Source: Amanita rubescens
Taxonomy: Eukaryota; Basidiomycota; Agaricomycetes; Agaricales; Amanitaceae
Direction: 5' to 3'
Length of the DNA stretch: 64,000 nt
NCBI GenBank assembly: GCA_015039365.1
Contig: WION01000030.1
Span: forward strand, 278,277-342,276
Below the pieces are notes generated by a model, which saw only the letters and a list, made by a program, of their open reading frames with translations, did not search any database and was not told the origin of the DNA. This document shows, piece by piece, positions 1 to 11,566 of the stretch (positions are counted from its first letter, which is position 1; every line of letters begins with the position of its first letter). A program made the position numbers and the translations under genes.

Positions 1-822
1 AAAGGGTTATCTGCGGGCGATAGTGTGGACATGACAGATGTATTGAACCTAAGCAGATGCGTGAGGTAATGTCGGCAGTCTCTCATCCCAATGGAGACAG
101 TTGAGCAGGCGGATTTGATGATGATGTTTTCATACATGGGTGTAATATCCGTTTTTTCCTCGTCAATGTCGACAACGATGCCTGTGAGGTTGTTGCCGGC
201 GTACATTTGAGCAATGGGGCGTTCGAGTATGGCAAATCCTGGCACGTTGAATCGCTCAAAGAACATCTGGCATGCCCGTTCATATGTAGGCCTTGAAAGC
301 CCGGGCCACATAGTCAGGAGCACTGGTGACTCGTTTTGAGTTCGCCTTCGTTGCAGTTGGTTGAAAATTACATATTTCCTAAAATCGCGTGGATACGGGT
401 GGATGTTGCAGGAAAGAAATGACGTACCATATCGCCTCTGCCTGTGTCCAGTCGCGAACATCTCCGTCTGCAAATGGCCATGAGATGAGGATATCCTGCC
501 CTGCAGCTAGCGCTTCGTCTAGTTGTGTCCCAACTAGATATTCATTTACGGTGGCGTTTGGTTGGCTATAGTGAGGCAAGGTCGAGATTCTACTGGACGA
601 GGCGGGCTTGGCTTGTACGCCGTTAGGGTCGCCTGACGCGTTTCCGCGTATACCTACGCGAGCAAGGACTTCCTGTTGGACTGTGATGAAGGTAAAGATA
701 CAACAATAAACTGGCAGACGTACGATAGAGGGAATTTTAAGCAGTTCATGAAGGCCAATGCCAGCGCGCACGAGAGTCCTTGAAGTGTCGATAACAATGA
801 CGTTGGCGTCGCGGAACGACAT
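1..822 (-). CDS. Actin-related protein, Arp9-like (3' end outside window)
   Basis: The protein starts at 822 (MSFRDANVIVIDTSRTLVRA), which matches the first strand of the actin fold. Two introns fit GT-AG rules (about 674-724 and 377-425). After splicing the frame stays open to the window edge. It includes a segment ending in ERPIAQMYAGNNLTGIVVDI, the conserved adenosine/phosphate-2-like stretch of actin-fold proteins. The long insert and the poor match to conventional actin point to a nuclear Arp of the SWI/SNF or RSC type, where Arp7/Arp9 act as structural subunits. That subfamily choice is an inference from general resemblance; another divergent Arp is possible. It shares a 45-bp intergenic region with the divergent cyclase gene. 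Confidence 0.72.
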
Positions 823-867
823 TGGTTTGTGCTAATTATAACTGCTCTCTCTCTTCTTTCGACTTTG
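823..867. promoter_or_regulatory. 45-bp divergent intergenic region
   Basis: The start codon of the Arp-like gene (822, minus) and the first in-frame ATG of the cyclase (868, plus) are 45 bp apart. Any core promoter here must be shared or must lie inside the opposite gene. It is pyrimidine-rich and has no TATA box. An upstream in-frame GTG at 829 would shorten it further, but ATG 868 is preferred. Confidence 0.5.
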
Positions 868-3625
868 ATGTACACTCCAGTCAATATCACAAAGTCTCCC
901 TCAGAGTCATTTACTGACTACTCTAGGTGGCGTTTGCTCGTCAACGACGGAGGCAGGCACACTTGGCATTATCTCAAAACAGACGAAGAGTGCGAAAAGT
1001 GGCCCCAGAATCATATTGACAAGTTCTGGCTCGGCTTGGAGACCGTACGCGTGTAATCCCCTTTGGGTATGCTGTATACTAATGTGGACGTGGTTTTAGG
1101 GTCTACCTGACCTCCCACCGGCCAAAAATGCCCTGGAGGCATCAAAGAATGGGTACGCGTTCTACAGAAATCTTCAAGCTCACGACGGCCACTGGCCAGG
1201 AGAGTACGGAGGACCCATGTTTCTCCTTCCAGGCCTCATCATCGGGTCATATGTCTCGGGCATGGAATTCAAAGAGGAAGAACGCCTCGAAATGATTCGC
1301 TACCTTATGAACCGCGCTAATCCCGAAGATGGCGGATGGGGAATGTAAGATCGCTCCAGCATATATACTGTTTTTTTTTTGCTCATTTTATATATCATCA
1401 AGTCACGTCGAAGGCCATTCGACCGTTTTCGGAACTGGTCTAAACTACGTGTCGCTCCGCATCTTGGGTATGGATGCAGAACACCCTGTATGCATCAAGG
1501 CTCGTGCTACGTTGCACAAACTTGGTATTACTGGTTTCTTGATAGACGTCAGCCTTTTACTCACCTGATTCCAAAGGAGGAGCTGCTGCCATTCCAGCAT
1601 GGGGAAAATTCTGGCTAGCCCTTTTGAACGTTTATGACTGGGAGGGACTTAACCCCGTTCCCCCTGAGCTATGGTATTTCGTGATAGAATAATATCAATG
1701 CTTGAGACTGACGACATGCTGTAGGGTGCTTCCTGAATGGCTTCCTTTCCATCCTCACAGATGGTGGATCCACACCCGAGCTGTCTATCTTCCCATGAGT
1801 TACTTGTATGGTGTCCGATTCCAGGCTCCGGAAAATGACTTGATCTTGTCTTTACGCCAGGTCAGTGTTTCCGCGTATACCGATACAAACCAGGAACTTA
1901 TGCAATTTGTCAGGAACTCTATACCGAAGACTTTTATAAAATATACTGGCCTGACCAGCGTAACAATATCAGCAAAGCTGATCTATATGCTCCCCATAGC
2001 GCCCTCTACGATGCCCTCAATGTTGTTCTTGCAAGTTATGAACACTGCGCTCTCCCTCCCCTCCGTCGTATGGGCATAGCTAAAGCGTATGACCTCATCT
2101 GCCGCGAAGATGAGAACACGAGTTATCAGACCCTTGCCCCCGTCTCAAAAATGTTCAACTTGGTTGCACGAGCGCATGCGGAGGGACCGGACAGCGATGC
2201 TTGGAAAATGCACGAGATCAAGCGACAGGACTTTATGTGGATTGGAAATGAAGGCATGATGATGTGTGGAACGAACGGCAGTCAGCTCTGGGACACCGGA
2301 TTCATCGCCCAGGCACTGGTTGAAACCGGACTGGCTGAGGAAGAAGAAAACAAGGCTGGCTTGATTCGTGCATTGGAGTGGTTCGACGAATCACAGATGC
2401 GTGAAAACCCGATGCACTTTGAGGTCTTATATCGTCACGCCTACGAAGGGTGCGTGGGGATTCAGGTGTGTACAAGTTATCTAGAAGCGGACAAAAGCTG
2501 ACTGGTGAAATAGCACAAAGGAACAGGGTTACACTGTCAGTGATTGTACGGGTGAAGGTCTGAAAGCAGTCATGTATCTTCAAAATCACCTTTCGTAAGG
2601 TCTTTGTTCTCTCTGAATGTGCAGTCTTGATATTCTCTTTCAAGTTACACACCGAAACTCGTATCTGAACGACGCATGTGTGATGCTGTTGACATCATGC
2701 TTTCTCTTCAGAATCCGAGCGGAGGGTTCGCTAGTTACGAGCTGATTAGAGGCCCGAAATGGCTTGAAATGCTCAACCCTGCCGAAGTGTTCGGTAAGGT
2801 CGCCGCTGTATTTACGTGGGCTTCCTGCCGATTGGTATTTTGCAGGTGATATCATGATTGAATACACTTACCCCGAATGCACGACATCAGTGATAACAAG
2901 CTTGGCTATTTTCAGAAAATACTATCCTCACTACCGCTCACAGGATATCGAGTCCGTTCTCACTACGCACAATAGAGACATCCGCTTATCTCTTATTTAG
3001 GCGAACTATCAAGGGTGCAATTGGCTACCTCCACAACGCACAAAAGCCAGAAGGCGGTTGGGTGGGTTCCTGGGGAATATGCTTCACGTATGCAACACAG
3101 TTTGCGCTTGAAAGTTTGTCACTTGTGGGAGAGACGTACGAAACGAGTCAATACTCGCACAGGGCGTGCGAGTTCTTGTTGGGGAAGCAGCGCGCCGATG
3201 GCGGTTGGGGAGAGAGCTACAAGGTAACAGGATATGCTTCCATTCCATGCTTAATTGACGTGGCGTTATTTTTCTAGTCCTGCGAACAAACCAGGTGGAT
3301 AGAACATGAGAATAGTCAAGTCGTACAAACGTGCTGGGCTGTCATGTCATTGATGTATGCACGTTATCCCAATACGGAACCTATTGAGCGCGCCGTCCAA
3401 CTCGTCATATCGCGTCAGTTGCCTGTCAGTGAAGTTAGCAATACAATACCTTTTTCATTTCATGACGTTGTTTTATAGAATGGCTCGTGGCCACAAGAAG
3501 CGATCGAGGGCGTCTTCAACAAGACATGCGCAATAGCATATCCCAACTTTAAATTCTCGTTCCCCATTTGGATGCTGGGCAAAGCGCACAAGTATTTGGA
3601 AGATCTAAAGCGAAAGGTGGCATGA
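868..3625 (+). CDS. ERG7: Oxidosqualene cyclase (lanosterol synthase type)
   Basis: This gene encodes a terpene cyclase that folds 2,3-oxidosqualene into lanosterol, a membrane-associated step of sterol synthesis. About eleven short introns splice to a protein of some 700 residues. Visible landmarks in order are [10 protein letters not shown] near the start, [31 protein letters not shown] (yeast-like), the catalytic motif, and the QW repeats [18 protein letters not shown] and NGSWPQE. The catalytic motif, canonically DCTAE, reads DCTGE (around 2535-2550); the proton-donor Asp is kept. Between YRHA and GAWGFSTK the frame breaks by one extra base (2436-2441), either a sequencing indel or a disabling mutation. 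The N-terminus is short for the family. With the altered motif it could be a diverging paralogue rather than the sole ERG7. Confidence 0.85.
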
Positions 3626-4152
3626 ACTGTCATCGTTATTTAATGTATACGGGCCGATGACGTTGATCTATGGTGTTCTTATTACTGTTAGGGGACAAGT
3701 ACCTTTTAATACTAGTATGCTGATATGTATAGCGTTTAAATAACGTTTATCAATTATCGCTCACTAAAAGACCTTTCCTTATTCAGCGTATAAAGCTGAC
3801 AAAGTTGTGTTGTGCCTTGGTCCAATCACCGAGCGCTGTCGCCGCATTACGTCGGCCCGTTCACACGGAGTCCATATTGTTCTGTTCCTAAAGTGTACAC
3901 TCTATTGTCTCGTGAAGTTCGAGAAGAAGCCCACTATTGTACTGCGCGTCAAGTGCGCTTTGCATCCTTCACTGCTTCCCATGCTGTTATTGTGTCTTCG
4001 GTCAACGGGGGAACTCCAGAAAACAATACGCCCCTGGTGCTTATAAGATGATCGTCTGTGGACCCACATCCTCAGCAAATCTGCACCGCCCATCGGCACC
4101 CACGCATACCTCACCCCTACCCTATCCTACCCTTTATAATACTAATAACATC
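3626..4152. other. Intergenic, no gene seen
   Basis: Terminator region of the cyclase and upstream region of the small gene at 4153. Several overlapping short ORFs here have no recognisable protein. A TATA-like tttataat lies about 20 bp before ATG 4153. Confidence 0.4.
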
Positions 4153-4565
4153 ATGTCCAAAATCACGAACATCCCCGCTGGCACTATCGCCGTCGCAATG
4201 GTCAAACGCCAAGTCATGATCGTACAAGGTTCGTACCAATTCCAGATCAACTATCGCCCTTCCTAATCTTACATCTAATCACAGCTGTACGCCATCATAC
4301 TAAACGCGACAAATACGTCGACGTGCACGCTTACGCGCCATTTGGCGATCGCGTCTTTATCGCATCGAACGTCCCAGACGCACGCATCTCCTCATCTGAC
4401 ATCCTCGCCATTATCGCGACGCCCGGCCAAGCTGATGTGGTGCACCCCCTTGCGCAGGGCATGCTTGAGCTGTCATATAAGGCCTTTTCACATTATATGA
4501 AACTCAGTATAAGCCACCAGAAGAAATACGAACGGATGTGGTCTGCCATGACGGCTAGCCATTAA
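4153..4565 (+). CDS. Small conserved-looking hypothetical protein (118 aa)
   Basis: Two exons (4153-4228 and 4285-4565) joined by a clean GT-AG intron give 118 residues starting MSKITNIPAGTIAVAM and ending at a TAA. I do not recognise the family. The sequence is basic in the middle (RHHTKRDKYVDVHAY) and otherwise mixed alpha/beta in appearance, with no signal peptide or membrane segment. ATG 4153 was chosen because the splice keeps one frame through both exons; the downstream exon alone opens only with GTG at 4323. It sits between the cyclase and the decayed flavoenzyme, on the same strand as both, with no evidence of a functional link. Confidence 0.5.
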
Positions 4566-5272
4566 ATGGTTAGCGTTTGCATATGGCTCGACGACTTGGA
4601 TTTTTGGGTGCCCGAGAGGCTTTATTTTTTCTTTCTTTCTCATTGCTTGACGGGTTTATGTCAATTGTATCACTAGCTCTGGATCCGATACCAACTGTAG
4701 CTCTAGTTCTCTTATTTTCTTGGATAGATACCCCTATATCAATAGGTAACATACACTCGTAAGCTGGCTATACTATAGTACCATATATGTTACGAGTAGA
4801 TAGTAAAGCATGCAGCCAATTCCTCTCGAGTCTGTTCCCACGAGTGACCTCTGTATCGCAACTCTGCTTATGACACATGTATTTCGGACGCCGTAAGAAA
4901 TTGTTCTTTGCACCATCAGTGGGTGGTTTTGTTTCTCAGAGATGGCGGCACGATTTGTATGGGAATGGGTTCAGTCCCAAAATTTATTCAAAGCCATTAA
5001 TCTCGGATGACAGGCCGCTATATGACGAAACCCTTCTTTTGTGATTTGATCAAACGTTCTTATTCCAGAAGTTGACCCGATGCTGTTGAAATATCTGTCT
5101 AACACTTTGGGAAGGTACATCGTGATATGTATATCCGTCTTGTCTCATCCGATAGAGTGCCATCAATAGAAGCCTCCTGCTATATCGGCGATTATCGACA
5201 AGGCAGCGATTGGGTTCGGTACAAAAGGTGCGTTGTTACACTAACGAAAAGGTCATTCTACCCAACACCCAA
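4566..5272. other. Intergenic, no gene seen
   Basis: AT-rich spacer. The frame of the downstream flavoenzyme is open from a TTG at 5210, but the first in-frame ATG is at 5273. No other coding signal was seen. Confidence 0.4.
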
Positions 5273-7398
5273 ATGTTAAAGAACTTGTCTAACCCTTCCC
5301 CGATACTCGATCCATACGGTCTTCATGCTCGGAATCTTTGTCTGGAGTTCTTAGGAGTTAACGAACAACTGCCCGAAGAACTCCCCGTCGCCGTAAAAGG
5401 GCCTCCCAACGATAGGATTTCTGTGGGTTTTAAGCCCCTGAATCCGACTAAAGAGAAACCAGTTGGAATTCTTGGGGCAGGTGAACAGCACACAATCGTC
5501 ACCGTATGTTTCATTGACATTTTTAGGTGCCAGTGGACTATACACCGCGTTGATCCTCGAATCTCTCAATATTCCATACAAAGTTCTGGAAGCCCGGGAT
5601 GATGTCGGCGGGCGACTCTTCACACACCACTTCCCCAATACAACTGGGGCGCCTTATAATTATTTTGATGTCGGCGCCATGCGTTTTCCTAAGATCGACA
5701 ACATGCGACGGGTATTCCATCTCTTCGAATATCCTGCACTCAACACTGGTGACATTCAACTCAATGCGAAACTCCGGGAATACCACACCTCGTGCAAAAA
5801 TACGCTTTTATCTTATAATGGCGTAACCGTCAGGCAGAGCGATAATCCAGGTGGAGACATTTTCAAAGCTTCGGAACTCATTCTGGACACGGATTCCACC
5901 CCGTACATCAAAGCAGGTATCAATGCGATCATAAATGACGTTATCGAACCTTTTGCTAGAGGCATAATGAACGACCTTGAGACAAGGAATACGCTGATCG
6001 GCCCAGGATGGAGGAACCTGATGAAATATGACAAGTATTCGATTCGCACATATATGTCCGTTGTTTATAAACCGAGCGACAAGCTTGATTTACCCCCGAA
6101 ACATCTGTCGACAGATGTCAGTCAATTGGCTCGAAACTAATTGGCTTGAAACTTCGACGGCTGGCCAATCATTTGATCTTGCATTTACCGACTTCGTTAC
6201 GGAGAGCATTAATTTCGGTTGGAGTCCTAGGTTCCGAAGAGAACGTCGAGTGGTGCTGCATCGAGTTCGTGTTTATATATTGCGTTTGTCCTGTTTCACG
6301 ACTAATCAAAACCGTCTCCGTATCCCAAAGTGGCGGCTCGAACCAAATCGCCCAGTGCATGGCGAAATATATTCGTCCGTAATAAACCTGATGTAATTCA
6401 GCTTCGTTCCTCGGTCACCGCTATCGGACTCGGCCAATTCAGCGATGGATTGGATGTAACCACTAATCACACAGAACACCACAACTTCTCACATGTCATT
6501 TGCACTATTCCGCTGCCAGTCCTTCGCTTAATCGACTTGTCCGATGCGAGAACTGACCACTATGCAATCCAATGCGCTTCGTATGCTTCACTTCACGCAG
6601 GCGATCAAGATTGGCTTGCAGTTCAAGACAGCCTGGTGGACAACTGGCATTAACAAGAGAGGCAAGCGTCTCGATATTGTTGGAGGAGAGACATGCACCG
6701 ACAGGTCTTTAAAGACCATCGTCTATCCCTCGTATGGCGACATAGACGAAGGAAAGACAACAACACTTATTGCAAGCTATTGCTTCGGAGAGGATGCCCA
6801 AAGACTCGGCGCACTGATTAACAAAGACATGCAAAGACTTTCTAAGTTAGTGCTGAAAGAGTTAGCTGACATTCACGATATGGACCTTGATTTCCTTCGG
6901 AGCGAACTGATCGATACTTTTGCGTGGAGTTGGTCAGACGATCTTCATAGCATGGGTAATGCCTTTTTTTTTGTCATTGCCCTCCGCCTTATAGATGCTC
7001 TGATAAAAGGTGGCTTTGCTCTCTTTGGACCTGGGAAATTCAAAAATGTGTATACGAGTATGAACACGTCTGCGGCAGATGGCCTACTCCACTTTGCTGG
7101 AGACGCTTTGACTCCTCGACAGGCGTGGGTTGAAGGTGCTTTGGACAGCGCTTGGAGGGCCGTGAACGAGATGCTCTGGTTGATGCCCGATCGCCGTCAT
7201 TATTTGTCGGACTTCTACAGAATTTGGGGATATAATCCCGAGTGGGTCTTGGCGCAACCAGAAAAATCGGTTCCAGAGTCGAGCAAGACTCCTTGGGGAA
7301 TCATACCATCCCCTCCCGCAGGACGGGAGATTCCAGAGCCCAAAGACAATTTAATATTGCAACAACTTGGACGCACACATCCGGAGTATTTTCAGTAG
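5273..7398 (+). pseudogene. Flavin amine oxidase / L-amino-acid oxidase-like, frame-broken
   Basis: The family oxidises amino acids or amines with FAD, releasing H2O2. The Rossmann FAD motif is intact after removing an intron at about 5481-5526 (VGILGAGASGLYTALI, then EARDDVGGRL). Downstream segments keep family order: NWLET, FGW, VEWCCIDGGSNQIAQ, FKTAWW, VYPSYGDIDEGKTT, AWSWSDDLHSMG, FALFGPGKFK and LHFAGDALTPRQAWVEGALDSAW. No single frame connects them. Shifts are needed near 6116-6123, 6226-6238, 6371-6378 and 6546-6553, and a 15-bp tandem duplication repeats NWLET at 6124-6153. Four lesions within 450 bp favour a true pseudogene over random read errors. Two introns (first and last) remain clean, so this is not a retrocopy. 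The substrate cannot be inferred. Confidence 0.75.
6124..6153 (+). repeat. 15-bp tandem duplication inside the amine oxidase
   Basis: Two direct copies of a 15-bp unit (6124-6138 and 6139-6153) differ at one base. Both encode NWLET in the family frame. The duplication is in frame by itself, but the frame is already broken just before it. Confidence 0.85.
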
Positions 7399-8068
7399 TA
7401 ACTGACAACAAGCAGGGTACTTCGCATACAGCCTCCTGTAGGTTTAATACGTTGAGAAGCAGTTTAACTGTCTATAAGAGTGACTTGATATTGCGTACCT
7501 CGCTATGATCTACATTGATTATGGCTACTGAGCTTCAGCCATCAGCGCTTCAGCATCGGAATGAATTCTTACTTCAAATACTGCTTCAATGTTGAAGTTA
7601 CCGTCCCCTTTACAAAATAGCCGCGATACTACTACTCTTCTCTCGGACATACGCATGGACAGGGGGTACTATGCCTCTTTTTCTGGTGCACTTCCAAGCA
7701 CCTCCGTCCAATAGGCCACCTCAGACCGGAGAAACAAATTTATTGGATTATCCGGACCTTACGGCCCAACGCCTTTTGACGATTGGGGCGGAGGCAGTAT
7801 AAGTGAGCGCTACGAGTTCTTCCGCGCCGACCGGGAAACGTTGCCTTGCTCAGGACGACGACAAATGGCAGGACGACGACGATGCGAAATGGGTTAGACG
7901 CGAAATCTGGAATGCATCATCGCCAAGACCATCTTCTGTGAGTCTTAACCTCGCTAACGTGGAACATACGCAAGTAATGCTTATTTAGGTATAGTACAAG
8001 TAGTATGTACATCATTCAACCTTGGAACCCAAAGTGGGTCTCGGCGTACTTTTGCGCTAGAGAAAACT
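7399..8068. other. Intergenic, no gene seen
   Basis: The space between the amine oxidase stop and the stop of the first CipC-like gene. A 61-codon ORF at 7803-7988 has no recognisable content. Confidence 0.35.
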
Positions 8069-8616
8069 TCAGTTAACATTCTTCACGTTAATAGAGCAAC
8101 AATGCCTACCCTCATGCTTGGCCCTCTCCCTATCAAACGCGTCGAGCTACAGCCAAACTTGAATATCATATCGATGTGGGACGATGACCCGACTACTTAC
8201 CCCTTTCGTCTCGACAATGCGATCAATGAAGGCGCCAGAGATGCCAGCGCTTGAAGTTATATTGATTGAGGGACAAGAAATCAATGTGAGCTGCGTGATC
8301 GACTTACAAGATCTCCATTGCCTTTGCATGATTGGAAGGTGTGCCATTCTTCGCGAGATGCTCATTATATGCTTTGGCAGCCTTGATCAAACCATGTTAT
8401 CTTATCGCTGGTCGTGACAAGAAAACAATACGTTTTCCTTACCTCGTATGCAGCAGCCCCAGCGATCAGCTCATGAGAGAGCTTGGCCTTGTGGGGAGCA
8501 TTCTGGACCTGCTTAGTGTTCAGGATCGATCAACAAGCAAGTGAAGAAGAGTATGGGACCTGGTTATAGTATTGTTCGTGCTCTTCGTTATGCCTGAACC
8601 TTTCGTGATGACGCAT
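8069..8616 (-). CDS. CipC-like protein (DUF3759), copy A
   Basis: Five exons with phase-consistent GT-AG introns give a ~110-residue protein starting MRHHERFRHNEEHEQYYNQ. It continues through HKAKLSHELIAGAAAYE, AAKAYNEHLAKNGTPSNHAK, FAGISGAFIDRIVETKG and LDAFDRERAKHEG. This block order is that of the CipC/concanamycin-induced protein family, small soluble stress-induced proteins of fungi whose biochemical role is not established. The last intron must use the acceptor next to CTCGAC to keep the family ending; using the earlier AG gives an early stop. A TATA box lies 39-46 bp upstream of the ATG. Copies B and C, 6-8 kb away on the same strand, share the intron positions. Confidence 0.82.
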
Positions 8617-8654
8617 GATAAGAGATGATTTGTAATAATGAAGATATCGCCCCC

Positions 8655-8662
8655 TTTTTATA
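8655..8662 (-). promoter_or_regulatory. TATA box of CipC-like copy A
   Basis: TATAAAAA on the minus strand about 40 bp before the start codon. The other two copies have TATATAAA at a similar or slightly greater distance. Confidence 0.6.
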
Positions 8663-9129
8663 CTGCAAGCCAAGCCGATGTTCTCCGCTCGCCGTCAAAC
8701 AAATGGGGAAGAATATTGAGGAATATCGGAAAACACAGCCACCGTTGTCCTGTTCACTTCCGATCATGCGCAGTACCGGTACTACACACAAAAATAATCA
8801 ATTGATATGCGTCTCCAGTCAGTCAGCGACATATGTTACCCTTGGAATTCCGTCGGCAGGTCCACGCCCATGGCCCCTGGTGACTGTGGTTGGATCTCCA
8901 AGGCGAACCTGGAAAGGAGGAGTTGTTAGTGAGATGCTTGCCATTTTGAAGACCAAGTCGTCCGTCGTCCGCCGTCGTCCTTGCAATAAGTTAGTGAACG
9001 ACGTGAAGCCATCTTGCAAGTTATAGGATTCGAAGCGGTGGACGTCGCCGTATACACGACCTTGATGCCAAATGAATTGCACTCGATGGTACATCATGAA
9101 AATTTCCCCTCTGGCTCGTCAATGCTTGC
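8663..9129. other. No supported gene; possible 5' remains of the PGAP1 relic
   Basis: A plus-strand stretch around 8870-8945 reads VTVVG and GGVVSEML, vaguely lipase-like, but no homologous order is convincing. A 92-codon minus ORF (8819-9097) has no recognisable family. Confidence 0.3.
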
Positions 9130-11516
9130 CAACCGCCCGACTCGCGTTAACGTTTGAGGAATAATCGCGACGTCCCTGCTTAATGTCGGCACCACATACG
9201 CTTCCACCGGCACGCTTCGATGCTCGCATTGACGAGATATACCACGCAAATACGCAGGCTCTGTTCTCGGATTCAACTCCGATTGTGTCGCTTTGTGGAG
9301 GCGCGACGGACATGATGATCCCATCTGAATCATGCATACTGCCTCCTATCGGGGGGGGAGACATCTACCGGAAAACGGTCTTTACTTCCGCGTTGGAAGG
9401 TGCATGGACGGATGTCGGTCATCAGGAAATGGTGTGGTGTCACCAAGTTCGATGGCGGATCGCAAGGGCTGCTTTGGAACTTCAAGGCTTGTTTTGGACA
9501 AATGGTTGCGCGACGGACAGAAATTGGAAACGGTGACGAAATTTTGACGAGTCGGCATACGGTATACCAAATGATTTTGGAGGGCATTGCCGATTCCACG
9601 GAATTCAACCGCAAGCGATTCGGGCAAGTTCGTTCTGTTTGTATCACAAGGCTCCATTGGATCTGTATCGCCACAAAATCCCTTACCGCTTGCTCTTTGA
9701 CTGAGTGTCGTTCGCTTAAACCTACCACCCTGAGGCTTATTCCGAACCCAGTCTCTGGGCAAAAGTTTCCAGTTCCTAGGGAGGTCAGACGAGTCCGAGG
9801 GCGTCACTGTATACGAAGCGGAAGTCTCTGGCTTTCCAGCTGAGGAATCCGAGTTGAGAATGGCGATGGACGGGACTGGGTCATCGGCGGATGAGTCAGA
9901 CACGAACAGGTTCTCGACTTGGAGACAAGCACCGCAGGTTATGCCTTCGTTCTTTTCCTGGTCTCACGGAATTGTCTAGCTCTCTGGCTCGGGGCGAAAC
10001 CAAAGTTGACACTGAGTAGCAACGTACTGAGAACGAGTGTTATTTACTATTCAGAGAACAAAGCAGCACGCTCTAATTGTCTATAGAGTGACTCTCAACT
10101 ACCCCCACGATGCGTGTACCAGTCCGCTTGTTTTCTGTTCAACTTCTACCTGGTACCTAACACTTGTCGTCTAGATACGCTTCTGTCCCCGATGATCCTC
10201 CATGCTACTCAGATGAAACACATTATTTTCCGCTCCATCACTCTCCGGATCGTCAGATTCTTCTTCACACTCACTCTCCCGCACCGTTTATCGATTATTG
10301 GATCCCGTCTGCGCGTCCTGACCTCAGCTTTACTGTTTACTCGGTGGCGCGGCAGACATGTGGACCTTTGATACTTATGGTCGAGATCGACTGGTGACTG
10401 GTCAGCAACGGAAGGACGTTGGGTTACCAGATACCCAACAACCGTCGTCATATGATCTACAGGCATCACCGTGTTGCTCATGTTCAACGCTTGGGGCACC
10501 GCAGACAAGACAAGAGGTGGGTGTGTGAATTTTTCTCAAATACATTGAATTGATCATTGGCAGCTGTTCCGACCATTCAGGAATCTATACTGAGTTATCC
10601 GTCGGGACCTTCCAGGTCTTCTCGTTTGTTCCGTTTTGGTGTCCACATTACCTCTACCTCCCCGATTTTTTTCTCAAAAATGCCGGTGACACTTCGTTTC
10701 TGATGATCGCACCTTTATCGCTGGTCGTATCGAGTGGGCTGGTTTGTGTTAGCTGGTGGTTATTAGCCAGCCTTGCTTGGTTGGTCGGGAGATTCGGGAC
10801 TCTTCAATGGCAGGTAGGCCGCATCGTCTACCGCTTCCATCGTCACCAAAGGCAGCTTATCTAGACGCCGAGAGGAGACAGGAATGCGGAGAACAACCAT
10901 CGTTTCCATAGGCATCCTTTTCCTCTCTATATTCTTATTAATGCCTTGGCAGGTCGCATTTCTCGGTGCACGAATGATGCGCTTGCTTTATCTCCGTTAG
11001 AGAATCACCCTCCGCACCTGCAGAGGAAGCTGCAATTCCACTAGTACCCAGCAAATGGATCCACTGGCGACACGCTTTCGCACTCCAATTGGAAGCCATC
11101 TCTACGTGAATAGATTAACAACGATAGACACAACTGGCATCTACTACTATTCATGACGTGGTCGCTTCCTATAGCAGCTCCGGTACTCGCTGTGTGTGTG
11201 TTGGGGGGGGTTACAACACCGTTTGACGGCGGCAATCGTTGCGCCGTTCCTCATCCCGGTGGACTTTACATCGTGGACGTTGGGGGGCCCCTCTTCATTA
11301 AGCATAGGCGCGTGAGTTTTCTGCATGACCAGTAACAAAGCTAATGAATTGGCAAGCAGCTTGGAGACAAAAATCTCTGTACGCTGGGCTTTAGCTGTGG
11401 TCGCATTGACGGCTTTCGTTATTGGATCACGACGAGCTTATGACATATTCAATGGTGCAAGTGGAGCGTTTGCTATTATTGCAAGAGTAGGTCGTACATA
11501 TTTGGGAGGCCGTTGA
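9130..11516 (+). pseudogene. GPI inositol-deacylase (PGAP1/BST1) relic
   Basis: PGAP1/BST1 removes the inositol acyl chain from GPI anchors in the ER using a GHSMGG serine-hydrolase motif. Here family segments follow each other in changing frames: GIIATSLLN, APHTLPPARFDARIDEIYHA, PIVSLCGGATDMMIPSE, GHQEMVWCHQVRWRIARAAL, LDKWLRDGQKL, SLKPTTLRLIPNP, ENGDGRDWVIGG, VTRYPTTVV, GITVLLMFNAWGTADKTR and the hydrophobic C-terminal blocks SGLVCVSWWLL and PWQVAFLGARMM. The GHSMGG nucleophile motif is missing: TRVNV is followed directly by a stop and then GIIATSLLN. An in-frame TGA stands at 10453-10455 where a Trp codon fits. Several frameshifts and lost segments make this a decayed gene, not a misassembly alone. 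The N-terminal part is missing. Confidence 0.78.
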
Positions 11517-11566
11517 ATTATTACAGAAGGACCTTGTCAAAAGTAGTTCAGACACGTTTCAAGTTT

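Noticed and set aside
2416..2445. A 25-nt intron that would restore the cyclase frame
   Set aside because: GT and AG are present, but 25 nt is too short for splicing and it would delete the conserved YRHPTK-type segment; a one-base indel is simpler.
868..7398. Oxidosqualene cyclase + small gene + flavin oxidase as a triterpene biosynthetic cluster
   Set aside because: No P450, glycosyl- or acyltransferase next to them; the oxidase is of the amino-acid type and is broken; the cyclase looks like the sterol enzyme.
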